A DNA stretch of 64,000 nt from Mauremys mutica (lineage: Eukaryota > Chordata > Testudines > Geoemydidae), in assembly GCF_020497125.1 (NCBI RefSeq), contig NC_059077.1, forward strand, positions 28,905,340 through 28,969,339. The letters run 5' to 3'. A program made the position numbers and the translations under genes. The notes under the pieces were generated by a model that was not told the DNA's origin, made no database searches, and saw nothing but the letters and a program-made list of their open reading frames with translations. Shown in pieces: positions 55,925-64,000 of the stretch (position 1 is its first letter; each line of letters starts with the position of its first letter).

Positions 55925-56296
55925 GAGGGTTCTAGAAAACCGAATAACACAAATCCCTACCAAAAAACTGGAAATCCTGACACAGGAAGTCATTGAGGCC
56001 AAGAATCAAAAAGGGACTGGATGTTAATACGGATAATGAGACTGTCCAGAGTTATCATAGTTAATGCTAACAAATATTGGAACAGATATTAAACCTCATG
56101 CTTGAGGGTTAAGCAAATCTATAATGATTAGAGATGAGGATAAAGCCTAATGTGAGGGGCAGATTAGCCCACATCTGCCCCTCTGGGGTTCTGACACCTT
56201 CCTCTGAAGCATCTGTGCTAGCTGCCATCAGAGACGGCATAAAACCTGGGGTCTGATCAAGAATGGCAATTCCGATGTTGAATCTTCTAGGACAGC
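55925..56296 (+). mobile_element. CR1 3'-end fragment, plus strand
   Basis: GGAAGTCATTGAGGCCAAGA, CAAAAAGGGACTGGATGTTA, TTAAACCTCATGCTTGAGGG, ACACCTTCCTCTGAAGCATC and GGCAATTCCGATGTT follow the order of a turtle CR1 3' region. The minus-strand frame at 56109-56300 is a shadow. The subfamily is the same as at 35560-35670. Confidence 0.8.
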
Positions 56297-56299
56297 TCA

Positions 56300-59200
56300 T
56301 GATGGTTATTTTTCAGAAATGGCAGCACAGTTGCATAATGGGAAGGAAGTGGCTTTATTGCTTTCTGTATCTTTAAGTATTGTTACTTGGCAGAATACCA
56401 GGTAACGCAAAAACTGCTAAAACTTGGTTTTGATAACTAGGGAAAGCTGCAATGATTACTATAAGTTAGCTGTGTGCTCATGTACTTGTTCTTTGGGTGT
56501 GGGTGGACACATACATATTTGAGAGGGAGAGTGTATGTAATATTTATATCCTTGATTTTTAACCTTTTTATATAAAAATCAATGAAGTGTTGTTTTTTTA
56601 AAGGAATGCTCTTAATGCATATGTGGTATAAATTACCACCCGAGTTGCTGGATCATACAGCTTTCCTAACTGGATCTTCAGAACTTTGAAATAAGGTATC
56701 TTTTGAAGTAATATTACCCTTCCAGAGAGCAGATGATCTATTGGTGCATGATAGCACTACTGAGTTCCTTTTGAGAGGGCAGCAACCTTGGTGGATATCA
56801 TCGGCCTGTTCTCAGTGATCCTAATGCCCCTTTCTGTTTTGCTGGCCACTTATAGGGGCCTTAAAATGGGTGGGAAAGGATGTGCATGCCGAGATCTTTC
56901 TTGGCTGGTATCTCTGTGATATAAAGCCTTATCTAGCAGCTGGTGTAAGGGGCATCAGGAATGTGACTGGTATAGGCTATACTGCACCAATATTCTGCTT
57001 CCTAGGACCCATAGAGGTTCATGGGAAGCAGAATGTAAGTTGGGGAGCCTTGTGGGAGAGGGTTTCATTGTGTCAGCTGAAAACACTCAAAATACACACG
57101 TCTGTTGTGTTAGGGCTCTGATTAAGGACATTTTGTAGGCTTTGCCTCCCTGGAGTAGCACTCAGCTATGCAAACCTTCTTTCCTCTCTGGGGGAAAATT
57201 GGATAGGAGTCAAATGATCTATTTCACTACACTCACAGTCCCCTTGTCTACACTCACATAACCAGGGGAGCTTCTTATGTGAACAAATATGTGCAAAGAA
57301 CAAACACTCCACATAAAAGGGCTCCGTGCATCCTGTTCTTAATCAGTTGTTATGTATCTGCAGTCGTTTGCCAGCATCCACCCATGAGACACACAATTTG
57401 TGGTTTGGCCACCATTTGCTTGGCTCCTTTCTGATTGGCCTTAATCCCAGGGATTATTGATGTGCCAAAATGAGAGGATTTGGATGCTTGCAAAAGAGAT
57501 GGCACTTGAACTGTAGCACTAGTCAACATGCCCATCTTAATCTATCCCTTGGTTCAAATGAAATCAATCCAGCTGCAGTATTTGTTTGACTCCCATTGAG
57601 CCTGCTCACATAGGAAGGTAGTTTGTATGACCGCCGCTGAGGATCAGAGCAACAGCCACATCTTGAAACATCCAGATCTCTAACTGTAAATGTGACAGTG
57701 CTTTAACTGAAAGAGAAGTAAGGAAGAGAGCTGCTCACCTTGTTAAAATGAAGCAATTAGTTTAATATACGGTATTGGGAGAAGGAAAGTACTGGTTAAG
57801 GGAATGAGTCACTGCTGCTTATTTAGGCTGAATACTAATAAAGTTTTGACAGTTTGCATGAGGCCTCTGATTTAACTGGCCACAAATAGTTACACGTATT
57901 ACCAAGTTTTCAGCTGAATAATTTGGCAAGGCTCTGAAGCATGTGTAGAGGCTTCACCTCATATAGTCGTTGTGCTTGTGGAGGGCGAGAAACACTTAAA
58001 TTGAAACAGGGTTCCACTGGTGGAACAGCATTTTCAACTGCGTTTCAGAAAGTCAATTACTTTTGAATTTGGGAGATGGTGCTAATTAATTCCTAACCAA
58101 CGTGGCTTCTCAGCTTAAGAAAAACAAGCAAAATGAAACAACAACAACAAACCCTCCCTTTCTCTGAAAAAGATGTGTTACAAATTAAAAATAATTCAAC
58201 TCTTTAGAATTATTTCCTCATGAAGTTACATTCTTTCCCTTCAAGTCCAAGGACCTGGGTAGGGCTAATTCTATCCACACAACATAGTAACAGTGTATGT
58301 CTGTTTATTGAACTTGCTGTGACCCACACACAAAGTATCTAAAATACAGTACCAGGCAAACAAATCTAAAAATAAACATCCACAGCACTTATAATACATT
58401 ATAACCTTGATTTGGAAATGTATAGAAAAAAGGTACCTACGTTGCTTCTTTTTTGAGCATGAATAACATAAGAAGAATTTGTTAAAGCTGAAAATTACAG
58501 TTTTAAAGGCTTCAAGTTGTCTTTCCAGGTTGTTAGCTGGCAATGAACCAATCACCCTGAATGGTTCTGTTTTAAGAGTGTATAACCTCCATTTCTCTAG
58601 GCTTTTTAATTTTTTTCTCCATATAATTTTTAAGTAAAATGTACAACAAATGCTACAAAATCTCTCTTCCTTCCTGGCCTCTGTATGTATATACTTGTTT
58701 AAAATATAGGTCCAAATATCCTGGTTCAATTTCTTGTTAGACTTAAATAAATCTTTATAGAAGAATTTTAGTATAGCATCTTTATTTTCAGGTCAACTTC
58801 TAGGCTGGCTGTTGCAAACTTGTACATTTATGTGTATGCGGATATGGCTTCACAGAGCAATTTTAGTGGTTAGAGGCATCTGCCTTACATGTAATTTAAA
58901 TGTCTTTGAATTCTCCTCCCATAAACCATTGATTGGTCTCATAATGGGAAACTTCCAAAACTCCATTCCTTAAGCTAGGATTGTGAAACTAGACCTGGCC
59001 AGATCCATTCCAGTTCTGAATTCAGCCTCAGACAAACCTCATAGAAAAGCCCATTCATATAAAGATTTATACAAAGGGATTAATAAGAGCATTTTGAATT
59101 ACCACATTTTTAGTATCTTATATAAATAACAGTGCTAAAGATACACATATTTTCACTGAGATCACCATGTCCTGGGAGAGGGCTCTACAAGTTCCTTTTT

Positions 59201-59455
59201 GCTGTTCAGAGTGTTCAGTGATTTTTGGAAGAATTTGTTTCTTTCAGCTGAATAGGATTCACAAATGAAAACTATTGCTGTGAAAGCTTGCACAGACCTT
59301 TCTGGTGAACAATGTCTTTAAAGCCCATTACTTTCACTAGTATCATAAGCTCACACTGCTTAATTAAAGAGAGAATTTAAAAACAAGGGGGGAAATTAGA
59401 ACAAAAAATAACAAACACTGTATATATTTGTAAGTTCTTTAGGAGAAGATGGAAG
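56300..59455. other. AT-rich, apparently single-copy noncoding DNA
   Basis: The longest open frame, minus 58271-58729 (152 codons), is rich in Lys, Phe, Tyr and Cys, as expected from AT-rich chance translation, and shows no domain. No repeats were named. Confidence 0.45.
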
Positions 59456-59519
59456 AACCTAGATTCGCATAGAAGACTCCCATGCAATGGATGCTGAGAG
59501 CTCCCAGCATTAAGCAGGA

Positions 59520-59580
59520 ACTTTGATTTCAATGAAGTTAGGAACTTAAGTACCTTTGTGGATCCAGGCTGATTTGCTTA
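59520..59580. repeat. Fragment of the GTGGATC transposon family
   Basis: TTAGGAACTTAAGTACCTTT followed by GTGGATCCAGGC matches one terminus of the element at 27787-28842. Confidence 0.45.
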
Positions 59581-59644
59581 GCACCTTGAAGGGTCAGGTC
59601 CTACAGGCACAATTTAACTCCTAATGTATTCAGTAAATAAGAGT

Positions 59645-59760
59645 TATACACTATGTATCATGCCATAATATTAAAAAGTGCTGTGCAATCAACTAAAAAG
59701 TCAAGGTCCTTGCCCCATTAGCTCACAGTCTGATGCATACATATTCAATACTGTTCATAG
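59645..59760. repeat. Ancient repeat fragment
   Basis: AGTGCTGTGCAATCAACTAA, CCTTGCCCCATTAGCTCACA match the same old family as 63420-63620. Confidence 0.4.
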
Positions 59761-59879
59761 GGTGAAAAGTTGAAGTCAAAACAGTGACAGATGATGCTGG
59801 GAATGGTAATCAGTGTTGGAAAGCTAAGCAAAACTAGTGTTTTAAGGAGGGATCTGACTGTGTAAGAAGGGATAGCTGA

Positions 59880-60360
59880 AATTTTTTAAACAATTTTTAA
59901 AATAAAAATGGAGTTTAATTGAAAATTAAATTGAAAATTTTTGTATAAAAAGTTTTTGGTTTGCTTATATCATGGATTTTTTTTAAAAAAAAGTCAAAAG
60001 TGAAAAATTACCTGAACGACCTGAATTTTTTCAAAATTTAAAAAATGTTTCATCTCAAGAAGGCAAAATTCTAGTTCTTTTTCCTGTCTTTCCTTGTCTT
60101 AAACAATCCTCACTCTTTATTCCCCTTTGAAAAAGTAGAGAAAAAGTAAAAAGTTAGAGGTGTTTTCCCCTTGCTTTTTCTTTCTCAATCTTATTTAAAA
60201 TGTTCACCCAAAAAAGTACTTAAAGTGAGAATTTAAGAAAAATCCCTTGACAATTAAGAACAATTTTTAAATCAAAATGAAAATTTGTTTCATTCTGAAA
60301 ACAATTGTTTCAAACTTTTTGTTGGAAAAAGTAAAATATTTATAATAAAATCTATTTAAT
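59880..60360. other. Very A/T-rich stretch
   Basis: Alternating A and T runs (for example TTTTTTTTAAAAAAAA near 59979) in noncoding DNA. May contain diverged small inverted-repeat elements, but none could be delimited. Confidence 0.4.
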
Positions 60361-60589
60361 TATGCAGTTAAAACCCCCCAGAAGATTTTGAGCAGATCTT
60401 TCTGTCAGTATTTCACCCCTCAGGGTGCTCAAGTGAGAGGGGAAAAACACCATCACTTTGGGGAAATGGTATCTCCTCTAAAGTTGATGGCAGAACTCCC
60501 ACTGACTTCAGTAGTACCCAGATTTTACCCCTAAAGTGCTGTTTTGGGACTCAGGCCACAGGTCACTGGTTTTCTCATTTCCTCTACCA

Positions 60590-60960
60590 TCTTTTCTGAT
60601 GCAGCTTTTACAAGGCTGCTCCCTCCTACAAATTCACATTCAGAAACCCCATTTCTTTGCATTTTCAGTAGCTTGTTTGACTTCTGAATTAGGCACTGTT
60701 TGAACTTCCTGGTGGCTCAGCAGTATGACATTTCAATATTTTATAAGGCCGATTTGTTTTATTGAAAGCCTAACAAGCACTTTCAGACTCACAATCATGA
60801 GCAGCTAATGGCCAAAAGGCAATTAATCACCTTAAGATGAGAGGGGACTGTTCACAAGCCTTCAAAAATTTAGCCAACAGAGCTAATTAACTTTCACCTT
60901 GCTATGAAACCACTTGAACATGGGCACTAGTTTAGACTCTTAAATCAAATAATTGCCCTT
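60590..60960. other. Candidate conserved noncoding element
   Basis: No repeat signature and no open frame. It contains several homeodomain-type cores (AGGCAATTAATCACC, GAGCTAATTAACTTTC, AATCAAATAATTGCC) and balanced composition. Suggestive only; conservation cannot be judged from one sequence. Confidence 0.25.
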
Positions 60961-61359
60961 TTAGATTGCTTCTGGCTATTCAGCCATTTAAGGGGGTAAA
61001 TCTGTACAGGAATTCATTTATGCTCATGGTGGACCAGATTCTGGTACTCTGACTCATATTTAGTAATGCAGTACTCAGTGACTCCTCTGGAGAAGTAAGG
61101 TACTCCTCTCCTGAGTAACTGTGGCAGACTTTAGCTCTGTGGAAGGATGCTGAGAATTGTGGAGTCCATGTGTTGTAAAGAGGTAAAAAATGAATCGCAA
61201 AGGGGCAGGCAAAACACCCACTGAGTGCTTGCATAAGTAGTATGGGACTGGAACCAAAACATCTTTCTGTAGAAGATGATAAAACAGGGAAGAGTAGCAT
61301 AAACTAGTTTGCATAATAACAGAGGGGCTTTCATTTTTAGGATGATTGTGCACTTCAGA

Positions 61360-61575
61360 GTTTAATTCCAATGAAATATATGGAAGATGAAATTAGTGCA
61401 ATATTATTATTGTATTTTGCTGTATAAACATGACTTTTGTGACAACAGCCATACAGCCAGATCTGTTTATGGAATTGTGGCACTAATTAGACTGTTCAAT
61501 ACTAATCACTTTTGCTTTCATAGCAAAATAAAAATTAATCGAGCTACCAAGATCTACACAATTGTATTGCCATAA
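61360..61575. other. Second candidate conserved noncoding element
   Basis: Repeat-free AT-rich DNA with GCACTAATTAGACTG and AAATTAATCGAGC homeodomain-like cores. A plus frame (61387-61575) crosses it but has no domain. Confidence 0.2.
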
Positions 61576-61649
61576 CCATCGCCCTTCCTTTCCTCATTCC
61601 CGTTTGTTACTCTCCCTTACTGTGGGGCTGATTGTGAACTGCTTACTAT

Positions 61650-61870
61650 GGTGAGAGTGGTAGTGTCACCTAATGTAAAGAGCACTACACTAGGAGTCAG
61701 GTGACCTGGGCTCTTTTCCTAATTCTGCAAGTCACTTGACCTAGCTGTGCCTCTGTTTCCCTTCTCAGCCTGGTCTATTTATTTAGATTATAAGATCTTT
61801 GGGGCAGGTCTGTCACTCACTATATTTTGTATAATTCCCTGCAGAATGGAGCTTAAATTGTCATTGCAGC
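61650..61870 (+). repeat. Ancient MIR-type CORE-SINE
   Basis: GAGCACTACACTAGGAGTCA, GTGACCTGGGCTCTTTTCCT, GCAAGTCACTTGACCTAGCT, GTGCCTCTGTTTCCC and AAGATCTTTGGGGCAGG follow the MIR order in plus orientation. Confidence 0.75.
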
Positions 61871-63394
61871 CTCTGGGTGCAAACAAAACTACTACTTTCT
61901 CTAATAATAATAATGTGAGTAACTAGCACTATGCATGGTTTTGAGCATTGCGCTTGGTAGTGTTTGCAAGATTGGGCCTGTAAACCCCTAGCCCTTAAAA
62001 CACCTAACACACATGTAAAGCTTTATGCATAAGTAGCTCCCCTGGGTTTGTCATGACTATTTGAATCCATGAGTGTTTGCAGGATCAGGGCTTTAGGTTG
62101 TTAAGTATTTCTATTTGTACTGCAATGTACCTGGAACAAATGATGAGTCCTCTATATGCATTTTGTATAGCCAAAAGGTGCTAAAGAAGGCTCACAACTA
62201 TTCTTAGTATTACAGATGTTTTAAAATGTTTTAGTCATTTTATAGTTTTTGTGCATCAGAAAGATTCTGCAATAAGCAGGGAAAGTTGATGTTGTACAAA
62301 CAAATGCAGATAATTAATTAAAACAAAGATTTCAGAAAGAGTCATGAAAATGCGCTTGTCAGACAATCTTTATTATTATTTTAATCCCTATTGTTTCACA
62401 GATTGTTTGTTAATCTTCTCCTGCCCTTTTTACTGTTCTCGGCTATTTTGTGGCAGAACTGAAATTGGAGGGGGCTGAGACAGGCAGCATAAGGCATGGC
62501 AGCCGTTTGAGTTCTTCCAGTCTGTGTATGGTTTTATGTGCTTCTAATTATCGATGTGTGGGAGTTTTGTCAGAAAAGCTGGGCGTGTGGTTCCTTTTGT
62601 TCTTCTGTGTCTGTTGTGGTTTATATTTTAAATGGGACACAAATGTGATTTATAGTGCGTGGCATGATGCAGCTAGAGAAAATTGGGCTTTACAAACACG
62701 AGCAGGGGAAGGAGTGCACATGAACAACATGTTCCTGTTGGGAGAGCAAGAACAATCCAGTGTAGTTTATGGAGATTAGGAGAGTAAACAACACAGGAAA
62801 GGTGGCTGTGTGCAAAGGAATGGCTTACTTCCATATGGGCTAAAAATATACACCACTGAAAGACAGAGTTGTGGTAGATCAAAGATAACTGTCTTTAAGA
62901 AATCATGCTGAAGTGTGTAGAAGGCCCAAGGCAGTATAAAAAGGGCTATATGCTCACAAGAAAAGCATGCACAGTATTAGGGAAACAATTCACTTCTGGC
63001 CAACAGAAGCCTGGATAACAGAGCTCTGGAAGATCCTTCATGGGACTCTGTCAAGCACATACCAGGGCCCCTCATTTATAATCTCTCTAAACTGTTGGGG
63101 GAAAAATGGTTTCCAGAAGTGTACAAAGTGCAAACGTACAGTAGCTGAACCCCATATCCACCCTTCAGGGAGTGGAGAAATGCTGTGTAGCATGCCTGCG
63201 GCGCAATACTGTGATGTGGGTGGAATGGTGTGGATAAGCTCTTTAATTTGATCTCATAAGGGGAAAACATGCTTATTTTCCTACATATATAGAAGGAAAT
63301 ATACTTAATACTAAAAAGTAGCATACTTTTAATCTGTTCATCTATCCAGACATTTATAACACATTCATCATGTTGTTTTCTCAGTGAAATACTT
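61871..63394. other. Noncoding DNA
   Basis: The plus frame 62450-62779 (109 codons) has a hydrophobic middle (LGVWFLLFFCVCCGLYF) but starts without support and resembles no protein I know. I do not call a gene. Confidence 0.4.
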
Positions 63395-63399
63395 AATTC

Positions 63400-63425
63400 A
63401 AATAAATAATAATAATAATAATCAT
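63400..63425. repeat. (AAT)n microsatellite
   Basis: AAATAATAATAATAATAAT immediately precedes the old repeat at 63426. Confidence 0.85.
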
Positions 63426-63640
63426 AGTACCTAGGAACCCCAGTTTTGGATCAGGACCCCATTGTGCTAGATGCTGTACAGACAGAACAAAAAAGGCAAT
63501 CCTTGCCCTAAAGTGCTTACAACCTCAGTATAAGACAAGTGACAACAGATGGACACAGACAGACTGACGGGGCAGCACAAGGAAGCAATGAGATGCTATT
63601 GGTCGGCAGTAGTCTCAGCACACCAGCATCCTAACCATAG
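63426..63640. repeat. Ancient dispersed repeat
   Basis: GACCCCATTGTGCTAGATGC, TGTACAGACAGAACAAAAAA and TCCTTGCCCTAAAGTGCTTA, preceded by an (AAT)n tract, form a layout common in sauropsid genomes. Class not certain (MIR/L3-like). Confidence 0.6.
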
Positions 63641-64000
63641 TCAAGTGTTTTGTAAGCCTCATAGCACAGGAGAGTTTTAAGGAGGGCTTTATACTAAACC
63701 TCAATTATTCAAAAATATATATGAGGTACTGTACTTAAAAAAAGCTGCTTTTTTTTTAAACTAGTCTATAGTATACTACTACTACTAAAATCACAGCAGA
63801 AGAAAATGATTGAACAGATTTTACTCTAATTTACCAGAGGAATCCCCCTTTGGACTGACATCCAGCATCCGAAAAAAGAAATCTTTTAGGGGAAGTTATG
63901 ATCAACCAAAAAGAAGGGTTAGAATGAACTGGCCTTCTCTTGCTTGTAATAACACCACAATGAGCAGTGATTTTAAATGCCCTCTTCGAGAGACAGCTGT
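63641..64000. other. Noncoding DNA to window end
   Basis: Nothing recognised. Confidence 0.4.

Noticed and set aside
58271..58729. Minus-strand frame of 152 codons
   Set aside because: Lys/Phe/Tyr/Cys-rich chance translation of AT-rich DNA. No domain, no start or splice context, no homologue recognised.
62450..62779. Plus-strand frame with a hydrophobic middle, possible small membrane protein
   Set aside because: No supported start, no conserved motif, and the hydrophobic run is short and Cys/Phe-rich, as in random T-rich DNA.
1..64000. CRISPR arrays, bacterial operons, tRNA or rRNA genes
   Set aside because: No spaced direct-repeat arrays, no operon-like dense coding and no RNA gene signature. 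The tRNA-like heads found belong to SINEs.

Overview
The window reads as vertebrate, and most likely cryptodiran turtle, genomic DNA. The evidence is repeat content: tRNA-derived SINEs with the cryptodire head (AGGGGTAGCCGTGTTAGTCTG), long CR1 LINE relics on both strands, hAT and Tc/mariner-type miniature elements, solo LTRs, and a Gmr1-like Ty3/gypsy retrotransposon. Base composition is AT-rich, coding density is near zero, and no host protein-coding gene, rRNA or tRNA gene could be supported. It is probably an intron of a large gene or an intergenic region. One 82-bp candidate exon (32653-32734) is flagged with low confidence.

Layout. 1-11 kb: AT-rich DNA with an unclassified minus-oriented repeat, a fold-back SINE (1370-1566), a hAT transposase relic (about 2880-3789) and a two-unit tandem duplication (6613-7225). 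11-17.4 kb: two long CR1 relics in opposite orientation (11157-13180 plus, 14025-16800 minus) with a GC-rich hAT miniature element between them, then a SINE 3' part. 19-23 kb: older repeats and a second hAT miniature element (21781-22091). 25-29 kb: an older CR1 (25150-27360) and a decayed terminal-inverted-repeat transposon with another element nested in it. 31-36.5 kb: a dense cluster of two solo LTRs (31318-32012, 33695-34131), a second fold-back SINE (33257-33477), ancient SINE/CR1 fragments and an 8-bp-TSD miniature element. 39 kb: a TA-flanked miniature element.

42.6-49.1 kb holds the most informative object: a structurally complete but broken Ty3/gypsy element of 6.5 kb with two 0.79-kb LTRs (about 98% identical by eye) and a 5-bp target duplication GAGGC. 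Its order is gag - protease - integrase - reverse transcriptase - RNase H. Integrase lies upstream of RT, the order of the Gmr1-like group. Its Gag carries a segment resembling the vertebrate SCAN domain, which agrees with the published idea that SCAN was co-opted from this kind of capsid. The copy has a nonsense codon, three frame breaks (one in the RT active-site box), and an in-frame loss of most of the integrase core, so it is dead for autonomous movement.

49-64 kb: a 0.73-kb hAT-type element (50553-51286), a further miniature element, CR1 3' ends (55766-56296), ancient MIR-type repeats, and AT-rich single-copy-looking stretches that are candidates for conserved noncoding DNA. There is no host pathway to describe: the recognisable proteins are all encoded by mobile elements.
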